A DNA stretch of 26,901 nt, from positions 1-26,901 of the forward strand of contig NZ_JAVKCQ010000040.1 in the NCBI RefSeq assembly GCF_040222615.1. Reading direction: 5' to 3'. Shown in pieces: positions 15,086-23,133 of this stretch. The translations under genes were made by a program, and so were the position numbers. Positions within the stretch are counted from its first letter, which is position 1. Every line of letters starts with the position of its first letter. Source of the stretch: Haliea sp040222615. GTDB taxonomy: Bacteria > Pseudomonadota > Gammaproteobacteria > Pseudomonadales > Halieaceae. The notes under the pieces were generated by a model. That model did not search any database, had not been told where the DNA came from, and saw only the letters and a program-made list of their open reading frames with translations.

Positions 15086-17326
15086 TCAGAACTCGTAGGT
15101 GGCCTCGACCCCGTAAGTGCGCGGGTCACCGTAGTAGCTGGCGGTCCAGATCCCGAACGGAATGGTGTTGATCCGGTACTCCTTGTCCAGCAGGTTCTTG
15201 CCCCAGAGCGCGAACTTCATCGACTGGCCGTCGCCCACCGGTACGTTGGCCAGGGTGATGCGGCCATTGAACAGGCTGTAGGGCTTGACCTCTGAGGTCG
15301 CGTTCTGGAACGGCTCGATGTAGGGTGCGTGGCGGTCCACGAACTCGTAGTCGAGGCGCGCGGTCAGGTCACCCCAGCTGCCGGAGGCAACGCTGTATTC
15401 CGCCGAGAGGGCGGCGCTGTTCTGCGGCGCATAGGGGAAGTCCTTCTGGTCCTTTACATCCACGCCATTCTCGATGAATTCGCCGTAGCTGGGGTCCAGG
15501 TAGCCGTAGCTCGCCGAGAGCTCCAGTTCCGGTATGGGGAGAGCCACCAGCTCCACCTCGAAGCCCTGGATGGTCGCCTCGCCCGCGTTCTGGACGATGG
15601 AGGCGGCGCTGCTGCCGGCAACGAAGATCGACATTTGCATGTCGGTCGAGTCGTTGTAGAAATACGCGCCGTTGACCTGCAGGCGATTGTCCAGCCAGCG
15701 CGACTTAATGCCCAACTCGTAGGAGAGTATTTCTTCTGCATCATAGGGCGTGGTGAAAGCCGACTCGAAGGGGGCTTCGCCATTGAAACCGCCGGACTTC
15801 CAGCCCTTGGCAACCTTGCCGTAGAGGTTGACGTTGTCACTGGCATCCCAGGCGGCGACAAAGGTTGGCGAGACGTCGTTGAAGGTCTCCTTGGCCTGGC
15901 CGGAGAAGGGTGCCGGGTTGCCCATGGCATCGACATCATTGGGGTGGTCGATGTAGGTGTCCTTGGTTTCCTCCGTCCAGCGCAGGCCCAGGGTCAGGGT
16001 CAGGCGGTCCTCGAATACAGCTGCTGCCGGACGCCAGTCGACCTGGCCGAAGACGGCGAACGAGTCGTTGTCAAAGCCGTAGCGGTTGTTCGAGGTCGGA
16101 GCGCCGAAGGCGCCGAAGAAGCTGATCGGGTTGAATACATCGGACTCTTCCTCGAAATAGTAGAGGCCGAGAACGTAGTTGGTGCGATCGGTAGTGCCGA
16201 TCATCTGCAGTTCGTGCGAGGTCTGGTCGTAGTCGATGAACCGGGCTGAGGTGAACAGGTTCACCGGGGAGCCGTCGATGTCGATGTCATCGTCCCAGCT
16301 CAGCTTGCGCGTATTGCCGATATAGCGCAGGGTCACGTCACCGAGAGCGCCCCAGGTGCCGGCGTCATAGTCCGCGAACAGGGATTGAGAGATGGATTTG
16401 GAGCGTTCGAACTTGGCCTGGTCCAGACTGGCGCTGTCGCGGTTTTCGTTTTCACCGGTGACATAGGGCGCCAGCAGGGCATTGACACCCGTGGGGTCGT
16501 TGGGGTCCAGGTAGGTCAGCTGATTCTTTGAGGGTGCCAGGTCCAGGTCGCTGTAGTCCCAGGTATAGCGCACCGAGAAGCGGTCGGTCATGTCCCACAG
16601 GATGTCGTAGCGGCCGACCCGGTTGTCGAGGTTGTTGAACTCGTCAATCAGGACCGGATTGGCCAGCGGATTGCCGAAAGGGTCGTTGACGTTGTCGTAC
16701 AGCCCGTCGCGTTTGCGCACAGAGGCGGTCAGTTTGGCCATGATCTCGCCGGCGCCACCGAGTTCCAGTGCCGGTGTGTCGACCGTGGCGTAGACAGTGC
16801 GCAGGTCGTAGTTGCCGGCCCCCGCCCGCAGCTTGCCGCCCAGCTCGCCGGTGGGCTTGCTGGTAATCAGGTTGACGGCACCGCCGACCGTGTTCTTGCC
16901 GTACAGGGTGCCCTGGGGCCCGCGCAGCATTTCCACCCGCTCCAGCTCGGCGATGTCGAAGATGCCGCCGACGTTCTTGCCGATGAATACGCCGTCCAGG
17001 TAAATGCCCACGGTGGGCTCCCAGGTGATGGCGGGGTTGATGGTTGCGGAGCCGCGGATGGCGATGGTCGCAGCCGAGGTGTTGGAGGGTGAGCGGGTGA
17101 TCTTGACATTGGGAACCGAAGTGCCCAGGTCATCGATATTGCTGACGCCTTTCTGTTCCAGGGCATCCGCATTGAAGGCCGCGATCGAGATCGGCGCGTC
17201 CTGCAGGGTCTGCTCCCGCTTCTGTGCGGTTACCACGACTTCTTCCAGCCCCTGGGCCATCAGGCTGGCGCTACCGGCGCCAATACAGGCGGCCACGAGC
17301 AGGGTTATGGGTTTGCGTGCGTACAT
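15086..17326 (-). CDS. TonB-dependent outer-membrane receptor
   Basis: The 746-residue protein has a signal peptide (cleavage near residue 25), a TonB box EEVVVTAQK (28-36), and a plug domain with TIAIRGSA, YLDGVFIG and VEMLRGPQGTLYGKNTVGGAVNLITSKP. A 22-strand barrel follows and ends in YEF, with the terminal aromatic residue needed for outer-membrane insertion. Such receptors take up large or scarce substrates using energy from TonB-ExbB-ExbD. This subgroup, with QDAPISIAAFNADAL after the TonB box, is abundant in sphingomonads and marine gammaproteobacteria and often sits beside catabolic genes. A sterol, terpenoid or polyaromatic cargo is inferred, not shown; a siderophore is possible. A 24-base palindrome lies 68 bases upstream. 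A terminator follows the stop. Confidence 0.93.
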   Translation of the reverse strand: MYARKPITLLVAACIGAGSASLMAQGLEEVVVTAQKREQTLQDAPISIAAFNADALEQKGVSNIDDLGTSVPNVKITRSPSNTSAATIAIRGSATINPAITWEPTVGIYLDGVFIGKNVGGIFDIAELERVEMLRGPQGTLYGKNTVGGAVNLITSKPTGELGGKLRAGAGNYDLRTVYATVDTPALELGGAGEIMAKLTASVRKRDGLYDNVNDPFGNPLANPVLIDEFNNLDNRVGRYDILWDMTDRFSVRYTWDYSDLDLAPSKNQLTYLDPNDPTGVNALLAPYVTGENENRDSASLDQAKFERSKSISQSLFADYDAGTWGALGDVTLRYIGNTRKLSWDDDIDIDGSPVNLFTSARFIDYDQTSHELQMIGTTDRTNYVLGLYYFEEESDVFNPISFFGAFGAPTSNNRYGFDNDSFAVFGQVDWRPAAAVFEDRLTLTLGLRWTEETKDTYIDHPNDVDAMGNPAPFSGQAKETFNDVSPTFVAAWDASDNVNLYGKVAKGWKSGGFNGEAPFESAFTTPYDAEEILSYELGIKSRWLDNRLQVNGAYFYNDSTDMQMSIFVAGSSAASIVQNAGEATIQGFEVELVALPIPELELSASYGYLDPSYGEFIENGVDVKDQKDFPYAPQNSAALSAEYSVASGSWGDLTARLDYEFVDRHAPYIEPFQNATSEVKPYSLFNGRITLANVPVGDGQSMKFALWGKNLLDKEYRINTIPFGIWTASYYGDPRTYGVEATYEF

Positions 17327-17393
17327 GGAGAAAAACCTCTCTTGGTATTGTGGTCAAATACGGGCGGTCACCTTAGTGCCACCCCGGTTCAGC

Positions 17394-17417
17394 TGCATAC
17401 CTTGTTTGAGGTATGCA
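17394..17417. promoter_or_regulatory. 24-bp palindrome between the receptor gene and cbpA, candidate operator
   Basis: TGCATACCT (17394-17402) and AGGTATGCA (17409-17417) are perfect 9-bp arms around TGTTTG. The site is 68 bases upstream of the receptor start and 100 bases upstream of cbpA, in a divergent promoter region. The symmetry and size suit a dimeric repressor or activator. No regulator gene is adjacent. Confidence 0.5.
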
Positions 17418-17420
17418 CTT

Positions 17421-17442
17421 CCGCCGCGCTTCCGCGCGGCGG
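17421..17442. other. GC-rich hairpin next to the palindrome
   Basis: CCGCCGCGC (17421-17429), loop TTCC, GCGCGGCGG (17434-17442) is a perfect 9-bp stem, only three bases from the preceding palindrome. It lacks a T-tract on either strand. It may be a leader structure or a boundary element between the divergent genes. Confidence 0.5.
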
Positions 17443-17516
17443 GGATACGGATTGCCGCGCCGCCGGTGCCTGTGTACATTGGTAGCTGATCATCAGGCTG
17501 CTTGCCAGGTAACCCC

Positions 17517-18455
17517 ATGGAGTTCAAGGATTATTACCAGACGCTGGGCGTCGCGCCGGACGCCGAAGTCAAGGATATCAAGATTGCCTACCGCAAGCTT
17601 GCTCGCAAATACCATCCGGACCTGAATCCGGACGCCGGTGCGGAGGACAAGTTCAAGGAGGTGGCGGAGGCCTGGGAGGTGCTCAAGGACCCCGGCCGGC
17701 GGGCGGAGTATGACGAGTTGCGCCGCTACGGCGGTCGCCCGGACCAGCAGTTTGAGCCGCCGCCGGGCTGGGAGTCATCCGCTGGCGCCGGGTTCCAGCA
17801 GTTTGAAGGGGACTTTTCCGACTTCTTCAACAGTATTTTTGGCGGGGGATTTCACCACCGGGAGCAGGCGGCCGGGCGGGGTCGCCCGGGGCAGGATATC
17901 GAAATCGAGTTGCCCCTGTTTCTGGAGGAAACGCTGGAGGCTGTCAGCAAGCCCATAGAGTACCGCATACCAGTGGTCGTGGATGGTCAGTTGCAGGAGC
18001 TGAAAAAATCCCTGAAAGTCACCATTCCGGCCGGCATCAGTGACGGCGAGCGCATTCGCGTCCGCGGCCAGGGCGCTCCCGGACGCGGCGAGGGAAGCGC
18101 GGGAGACCTCTATCTGCATGTGCGCCTGGTGCCGCACCCGCTGTTCGATGTGGAGGGTCACAACCTGCTGGTGACAGTGCCGATTGCACCCTGGGAGGCG
18201 GCGCTGGGGGCGAAAATCACGGTCCCGACCCTCAGCGGCAAGATCAGCCTGACCGTTGCGCCCAACAGCCAGTCAGGGCAGAAGCTGCGAGTCACCGGCA
18301 AGGGCCTGGCCAGCCGGGCGGGGCGCGGTGACCTGTTTGCGGTGCTCAAGGTGGTCATGCCGAAAGACAGTCCCGCGTCTGTCCGGGCACTGTGGCAGCA
18401 GCTGGCGGAACAGGCCGCCTTCGATCCGCGGGCAGAGTGGGGTAAGTCAGCATGA
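17517..18455 (+). CDS. cbpA: Curved-DNA-binding DnaJ-class co-chaperone CbpA
   Basis: The protein has 312 residues. The J domain (about 5-70) begins DYYQTLGVAPDAEVKDIKIAY and has HPD at 33-35, the motif that stimulates DnaK ATPase. A Gly/Phe-rich linker follows (FFNSIFGGGF), and then two C-terminal substrate-binding domains (KKSLKVTIPAGISDGERIRVRGQG, HPLFDVEGHNLLVTVPIAPWEAALG). The zinc finger of DnaJ is absent, which identifies the CbpA type. ATG 17517 has AGGTAA five bases upstream; a TTG at 17502 is less likely. CbpA works with DnaK and also binds curved DNA in the nucleoid in E. coli. It overlaps cbpM by four bases. Confidence 0.95.
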   Translation: MEFKDYYQTLGVAPDAEVKDIKIAYRKLARKYHPDLNPDAGAEDKFKEVAEAWEVLKDPGRRAEYDELRRYGGRPDQQFEPPPGWESSAGAGFQQFEGDFSDFFNSIFGGGFHHREQAAGRGRPGQDIEIELPLFLEETLEAVSKPIEYRIPVVVDGQLQELKKSLKVTIPAGISDGERIRVRGQGAPGRGEGSAGDLYLHVRLVPHPLFDVEGHNLLVTVPIAPWEAALGAKITVPTLSGKISLTVAPNSQSGQKLRVTGKGLASRAGRGDLFAVLKVVMPKDSPASVRALWQQLAEQAAFDPRAEWGKSA

Positions 18456-18763
18456 ATGACATTGCATTGAGAATTTCCCTGGGGGAAGTGTGCGAGTGTG
18501 AGCAGGTCTCCCGCCAGTGGTTGGTCACAATGGTGGAGCACGACATCGTCATCCCTGTATCGGTCGCCGGTGAGGTGGAGGACTGGATGTTCGATACCCG
18601 CAGCGTACCCTGGATGAAGCGGGCCATACGCCTGCACCGGGACCTGGAGCTGGACTGGGTCGCCATTGCCATGATTCTTGAACTGCAACAGCAGCGTGAG
18701 GAGTTGCTGGTGGAAAACCGCTGCCTGCAACAACGCCTGCAGCGGTTCCTGGTTGAGGGCTGA
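18452..18763 (+). CDS. cbpM: CbpM, modulator of CbpA
   Basis: The product is 103 residues, the normal family size. It has the MerR-like helical core of CbpM: ISLGEVCECEQVSRQWLVTMVEHDIVIP, then MFDTRSVPWMKRAIRLHRDLELDWVAIAMILELQQQREELLVENRCLQQRL. In E. coli CbpM binds the J domain of CbpA and blocks both its co-chaperone and DNA-binding activity. The ATGA overlap with cbpA fits a stoichiometric partner. The C-terminal segment is strongly helical and Leu-rich, a possible short coiled coil. The gene converges on the VOC gene with 12 bases between stops. Confidence 0.93.
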   Translation: MNDIALRISLGEVCECEQVSRQWLVTMVEHDIVIPVSVAGEVEDWMFDTRSVPWMKRAIRLHRDLELDWVAIAMILELQQQREELLVENRCLQQRLQRFLVEG

Positions 18764-18775
18764 ACGCCCGCGAGG

Positions 18776-19147
18776 TCAGCCGAAGACGTAGAATGCCATC
18801 TTGTTGCCGTCGGGATCGCGCACATAGGCACCGTAGAACATGTCCGGCATGCGCTGGCCGGGTTCGCCATCGCAGGTGGCGCCCAGGCTGATCGCCTTGT
18901 GGTACAGCTTGTCGACGTTTTCCTTGGTCCCCGCGCTAATCGCAAACATGTTGCCGTTACCCGGGTGCGGATCTTCTCCGTTGTAGGGAATGCAGACTGC
19001 CAGCATGGGCTGATCCATGCCCTTGCCGATCATGGCAATGCGGTCCATGTCCATGATCACGCTGGCGCCGAGGTCGGCGAGCAGGTCGGCGTAGAAGGCC
19101 TTGGCCTTGGCCATGTCCTTGACGCCAATAGTGATGTATCCGATCAT
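18776..19147 (-). CDS. VOC-superfamily (glyoxalase/bleomycin-resistance fold) protein
   Basis: The 123-residue protein starts MIGYITIGVKDMAKAKAFYADLLADLGA, the usual first beta-alpha-beta unit of a VOC domain, and ends with GAYVRDPDGNKMAFYVFG, the usual last strand. Metal-ligand candidates are few and a lyase reaction cannot be assigned. ATG 19147 has GGAGAG upstream, whereas an earlier in-frame start (19174) has none. This small cytoplasmic single-domain form is common and covers dioxygenases, lyases and resistance proteins. It appears to be a single-gene unit. Confidence 0.88.
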   Translation of the reverse strand: MIGYITIGVKDMAKAKAFYADLLADLGASVIMDMDRIAMIGKGMDQPMLAVCIPYNGEDPHPGNGNMFAISAGTKENVDKLYHKAISLGATCDGEPGQRMPDMFYGAYVRDPDGNKMAFYVFG

Positions 19148-19287
19148 TTTTCTCTCTCCTTGCAGGTGCGGCATCCAAAAGCCGGGCCTCAGGATAGCGG
19201 AATTGCGGGCATTGGCCTATGCCCCTTTTCAAGGTCCAATTTGCGCTATCATGCCCCCTCAGCGGCAACAGGATAGGGCGGTTAACC

Positions 19288-20649
19288 ATGCAGAGCCCGG
19301 TGGGTGTTTACGGTCAGGTCAGGGGCTTTCTCCTCAATGAGTTGTGGCGGCCGGATCTGGCGCAATTGTCCTGGCTGCAGCAGCTGGCCTACAAGACCAT
19401 TCGCTTCCTGTTCGTGCTGATCCGGGAAATCTCCCAGGGGCAGCTGACCCTGCGCGCCATGAGCCTGGTCTACACCTCGCTGCTGTCGATGGTGCCGCTG
19501 CTGGCGGTCAGCTTTTCGGTACTCAAGGCTTTCGGGGTTCACAACCAGATCGAACCCTTGCTCTACAACCTGGTGCAGCCACTGGGTGAGCAGGGCAATG
19601 AAATCGTGCTCAACGTGCTGGGTTTTGTCGAGAACATGAAGGTCGGGGTGCTGGGCTCGGTGGGAATGGCACTGCTGCTGTATACCGTGGTGTCCTTGAT
19701 CCAGAAGATCGAGGTGTCCTTCAATTACGTGTGGCATGCGAAAGCGGCGCGGCCACTGTCCCGGCGCTTCAGCGACTACCTCAGCGTGATCATGGTGGGC
19801 CCGGTGCTGGTGTTCTCGGCCATGGGGCTGACCGCGTCCATGATGAACAGCAACATCATGCAGGCGGTGATCAGTGTCGAACCCTTTGGCAGCCTGCTGC
19901 TAATGATCTCCAAGCTGCTGCCCTTCATGCTGGTGGTACTGGCATTCACCTTCGTCTATATGTTCGTGCCCAATACCCGGGTGAAGTTCGGCTCGGCGCT
20001 CATGGGCGCCCTGGTTGGCGGTGTGTTGTGGCAGGGGACGGGCCTGGCATTCGCCCAGTTTGCCTCGGGCTCCACCAAATACGCGGCTATTTATTCCGGC
20101 TTTGCCATCCTCATCATGTTCATGATCTGGCTCTACCTGAGCTGGCTGATACTGATGATTGGCGCCCAGGTGGCCTTTTTCCACCAGTATCCGGAGCGAG
20201 TCCGGCTGACGGACAAGCGGATTCCGCTCAGTGGCCGCTTCCGTGAGCAACTGGCGCTGCTGGTCATGTACCGGGTGGCCGACGTATTCGTGCACCGGGG
20301 CATGCCCCTGAGCCTGGACAAGTTGGCCGACCAGCTGCGGGTGCCGCTGGACCGGGTCGGGGAAGTCGTACAGCTGCTGCAGGACCGGGAGTTGCTGGTG
20401 GAAACCGCGAGCGAGCCGCCCGAGTACCTGTTGGGCCACGATCCGGCGACCCTGGGCATGGCCCAGCTGCTGGGCTCAATCCGCAGCCCCCGCGGAGAGC
20501 AGGCCCTGCTGGAAGGGCGGGTGGCATCGGAGCCGCTAGTGGACGACATGCTGGGCCGGATGGACCAGGCGGTCAACGAGGCGCTGGGTGACGTCACCCT
20601 GCGCGACATGGTCACCAGTGAAGCCGCAAGTCCGGCGGCGCCGGCCTGA
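19288..20649 (+). CDS. YihY/BrkB-family inner-membrane protein
   Basis: The product has 453 residues and about six transmembrane segments, for example VYTSLLSMVPLLAVSFSVL, VLGSVGMALLLYTVVSLI, LLPFMLVVLAFTFVYMFVP and IMFMIWLYLSWLILMIGAQ. YTSLLSMVPLLAV and FNYVWHAK are hallmarks of the YihY/BrkB family, once wrongly called RNase BN. After residue 330 a soluble cytoplasmic tail follows that looks like a winged helix (VMYRVADVFVHRG, LSLDKLADQLRVPLDRVGEVVQLLQDRELL), ending in an acidic Ala-rich stretch. The function of the family is unsettled; membrane transport has been suggested. ATG 19288 has a GGATAGGGCGG ribosome region; the frame is open from 19219. Its stop directly abuts that of the next gene on the other strand. 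Confidence 0.92.
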   Translation: MQSPVGVYGQVRGFLLNELWRPDLAQLSWLQQLAYKTIRFLFVLIREISQGQLTLRAMSLVYTSLLSMVPLLAVSFSVLKAFGVHNQIEPLLYNLVQPLGEQGNEIVLNVLGFVENMKVGVLGSVGMALLLYTVVSLIQKIEVSFNYVWHAKAARPLSRRFSDYLSVIMVGPVLVFSAMGLTASMMNSNIMQAVISVEPFGSLLLMISKLLPFMLVVLAFTFVYMFVPNTRVKFGSALMGALVGGVLWQGTGLAFAQFASGSTKYAAIYSGFAILIMFMIWLYLSWLILMIGAQVAFFHQYPERVRLTDKRIPLSGRFREQLALLVMYRVADVFVHRGMPLSLDKLADQLRVPLDRVGEVVQLLQDRELLVETASEPPEYLLGHDPATLGMAQLLGSIRSPRGEQALLEGRVASEPLVDDMLGRMDQAVNEALGDVTLRDMVTSEAASPAAPA

Positions 20650-22341
20650 TCAGTTGCCCGGCAGAATCCCCGCGCTGATGATGTAGTCCAGCAGGGGGTA
20701 GTGCTCCAGCAGCCAGGCGGCTCCCTCGCGTTCAATGGGTCCCTGGCGGCCGCCGCGCATGCCGCCGCCGGCCTCTTCGCCGTACAGCGCATACAGTTTC
20801 TCCACCACATCCATGCCGGCGGTCACCTGGCCGAAGGGGGCGAAGCCGTCCGCATCCAGCCGTGAGTTGTCGCCGAGGTTGACATAGACCTGGGTGGATC
20901 GCGTACCCGGCCCGGTCATGGCGAAGCCGATGCTGCCCGCGGTGTTGCTGGCATTGACCGGGTCATCGGCCATGCCGTTGTCCTTCCAGACTGCGGTGAC
21001 CGCCGGATCGGGATTGAGGCCGAACTGGGCGATATAACCCGCTACCACGCGGTTGACAGGCACCCCGTCATAGAATCGGTTCTTTACCAGTTGGTAGAAG
21101 CGGTCCGCGCCCAGTGGCGCCCATGCCCGGTCGACGCTGATCTCGAACGCGCCTTCGGTGGTGATGAACCGTGCGACGTAGCTCTCCGGGGCCTGTTCAC
21201 GCCACACAGGGTGCGCCGGATTCAACAGGACGCCTTGGTCGATCGGATTCGCGGCGGCGTCGGTGGCTGCCAGCAGTTGCGCCAGGTACGGTCCCCAGAT
21301 CGTCGGCCGGGAATGGGTGCTGTGTCCGCGGGTCAGGGTAGTGATCGGCAGGACCACCGCCCGGGCATTGGCAATCCGGGCAGTTTCCTGCTCCAGGATA
21401 CCGAGCTCCGGCGGGTTGACCTGGTCATCCGCGGAGTTGATGGCGAGCAGCGGCGCGGTGATGTCTTCCAGATGCGGCGCCGGATTGTAGAAGCGCGAGG
21501 CGTCGAAGGCGTAGATCAGGTCGTTGGCGTCGATGCTGGAACGATAGCGCTCCACCAGCTTGTCCATCATCTCTTCTGCCGCCTCCCGGGTCGGGGCCTC
21601 GAGCTGGTACTGCAGCGGGCTGGACACCATGAACAGCAGGGCATACATAGCCTCCTTCAGGCCGGGCGGTTGCTCCTCATAGTTGCCGTCCAGCCACAAC
21701 GGGTCATTTTGCACCGCGTCGATCATCATCTTGCGGGTCATGCGGTTGCGCCCGGCGATCTCCACCGGCAGGCTGGCCAGCGGCAGCAGGGCGTCCATAA
21801 AGTCCGGATAGGTATAGCCCCAGATCCAGCTCATCATCCCGCCCATGGAGGTGCCGGTCACCAGCCGCAGGTGGTCAACATCCAGGTGCTCGGTCAGCAG
21901 CCGGTACTGGGCCCGGACCATGTCGTCGTAGGTGTATTCGGGAAACCCGGCGCGCAGGCCATCGCTGGGTTTGCTGGACTGGCCGTGACCGATCGCGTCC
22001 GGGAGGATAATGAAGTACTCGGAGGCGTCCAGCAGCTGGCCCTTCCCGAACAGTACGTCGGCAAAGTTGTCGCTCAGAAAACCGCCGCCCTGGCCGGTAG
22101 TGCCGTGCATGATCAGCACCGCGTTGCTGACCCTGCCATCCGGGCCGCGGCGGGGACTGCCGAGCGTGCGGTAGTGTTGCCGGAGGTCCAGCACGGAACC
22201 GTCATCAAAGGCGAAGGATCCGAGAATGAAGCTACCTTCCGCCGGCTCCGGGTAGTCCGAGGCCGTGGCGGGTAGCGCCAGCAGGACGCACAGTGTAAGA
22301 AGAGTAAGGTGGCAACTGAACCGGAGCAAGGTGAGAGGCAT
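20650..22341 (-). CDS. Exported fusion: MetX-like alpha/beta hydrolase plus cyclophilin-type peptidyl-prolyl isomerase
   Basis: A 563-residue two-domain protein. A signal peptide (LTLLTLCVLLALPATA, cleavage near 27) sends it to the periplasm. Residues about 30-370 form an alpha/beta hydrolase of the homoserine O-acetyltransferase-like group: HGTTGQGG, the nucleophile elbow GTSMGG with Ser165, an acidic residue in NSADDQVNP, and a histidine in GHSTHSRP. From about residue 392 a cyclophilin domain follows (TTEGAFEISVDRAWAPLGADRF, YDGVPVNRVVAGYIAQFG, GFAMTGPGTRSTQVYVN, GFAPFGQVTAGMDVVEKLY), keeping the Arg of the active site. No frameshift or stop separates the two. ATG 22341 has AGGA about 8 bases upstream. 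The gene follows the FKBP gene by 90 bases on the same strand. The hydrolase reaction is unknown; export argues against amino-acid biosynthesis. Confidence 0.9.
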   Translation of the reverse strand: MPLTLLRFSCHLTLLTLCVLLALPATASDYPEPAEGSFILGSFAFDDGSVLDLRQHYRTLGSPRRGPDGRVSNAVLIMHGTTGQGGGFLSDNFADVLFGKGQLLDASEYFIILPDAIGHGQSSKPSDGLRAGFPEYTYDDMVRAQYRLLTEHLDVDHLRLVTGTSMGGMMSWIWGYTYPDFMDALLPLASLPVEIAGRNRMTRKMMIDAVQNDPLWLDGNYEEQPPGLKEAMYALLFMVSSPLQYQLEAPTREAAEEMMDKLVERYRSSIDANDLIYAFDASRFYNPAPHLEDITAPLLAINSADDQVNPPELGILEQETARIANARAVVLPITTLTRGHSTHSRPTIWGPYLAQLLAATDAAANPIDQGVLLNPAHPVWREQAPESYVARFITTEGAFEISVDRAWAPLGADRFYQLVKNRFYDGVPVNRVVAGYIAQFGLNPDPAVTAVWKDNGMADDPVNASNTAGSIGFAMTGPGTRSTQVYVNLGDNSRLDADGFAPFGQVTAGMDVVEKLYALYGEEAGGGMRGGRQGPIEREGAAWLLEHYPLLDYIISAGILPGN

Positions 22342-22431
22342 GGGGCGTTCCTGTGGGCAATGTCGAGGACGTGCTCTTCCCCGCATCAAAGCCCATCCCC
22401 GGGCTCATGTCCATGCCCGCGTTGCTGGCGG

Positions 22432-22860
22432 CTAGCCGACGGAAACGATCTCCACCTCGAAGGTCAGGTCCTTGCCCGCCAACGGATGATTGGCGTCCAG
22501 CGTAACCGCTTCTTCAGTCACATCGGCGACCTGCACCGGCACGGCGCGGCCATCGGGGGTTTGCATTTGCAGCATGGTGCCCACATCCAGCGGGATATCG
22601 GCGGGAATCTGGTCGCGCGGGACAGTTTGCTTCGCCTCCGCCTGGTAATCGCCATACGCCTCGGCAGCGGGAATGGTCACGGTCTTTTGCTCGCCGGCGG
22701 TCATGCCGTCGATCGCCTGGTCCAGGCCCGGGATGATCTGCCCCGCGCCGAGCTGGAACTCCAGCGGGTCGCGCCCCTCGGAGCTGTCGAACACCGAGCC
22801 GTCCTGCAAGGTGCCGGTGTAGTGAATGCGTACGGTATGGCCCGCTGTCGCTTGCGTCAT
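22432..22860 (-). CDS. FKBP-type peptidyl-prolyl isomerase, SlyD/FkpB-like
   Basis: The 142-residue protein starts with VRIHYTGTLQDGSVFDSSEGRDPLEFQLGAGQIIPGLDQAIDGM, the FKBP core. An insert of about 45 residues follows (EAYGDYQAEAKQTVPRDQIP...VTEEAVTLDANHPLAGKDLTFEVEIVSVG), the IF domain found in SlyD and FkpB/SlpA. The metal-binding His-rich tail of SlyD is absent. No signal peptide is present, so it is cytoplasmic and probably helps nascent or unfolded chains. The ATG has AGGAAA nearby. It precedes the hydrolase-cyclophilin gene in the same direction with 90 bases between, giving two different kinds of isomerase in one unit. Confidence 0.93.
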   Translation of the reverse strand: MTQATAGHTVRIHYTGTLQDGSVFDSSEGRDPLEFQLGAGQIIPGLDQAIDGMTAGEQKTVTIPAAEAYGDYQAEAKQTVPRDQIPADIPLDVGTMLQMQTPDGRAVPVQVADVTEEAVTLDANHPLAGKDLTFEVEIVSVG

Positions 22861-23062
22861 GGGGTTTCCTTTCGAGTGGGGGATGAATGGAAGAGGTGCA
22901 CTGGTTTGCGCCGTGACTCAACGTAAATGGTGCCCGCTGGGGTTATGAATGTAAACCCCGGGGTCCAGGACTCGGTCCGTTACCAGCACAGGTGGCATCT
23001 CGGGCCGTTGGGAGGTTGGACCACCCAGGCACACCGCAGTCGTAGCGTGCAGCGAACCCGAT

Positions 23063-23091
23063 TTGCTAAACAGCATCAATTGGGTTATACA
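23063..23091 (+). promoter_or_regulatory. Candidate promoter of the IPTL-CTERM gene
   Basis: TTGCTA (23063-23068) and TATACA (23086-23091) are separated by 17 bases, each matching four of six consensus positions. The start codon follows 42 bases later, after an AGGGGG ribosome site at about 23124-23129. A closely related GTTATAC-GGCCCG stretch occurs at the same distance before the HNH gene at 25323. Confidence 0.35.
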
Positions 23092-23133
23092 GGCCCGATC
23101 GAAGAGTTGGATTCTTGAAAGCAAGGGGGTTTC

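Noticed and set aside
22918..23124. 68-residue ORF on the - strand between the FKBP and CTERM genes
   Set aside because: It has no recognisable motif and overlaps the likely promoter and leader of the CTERM gene.
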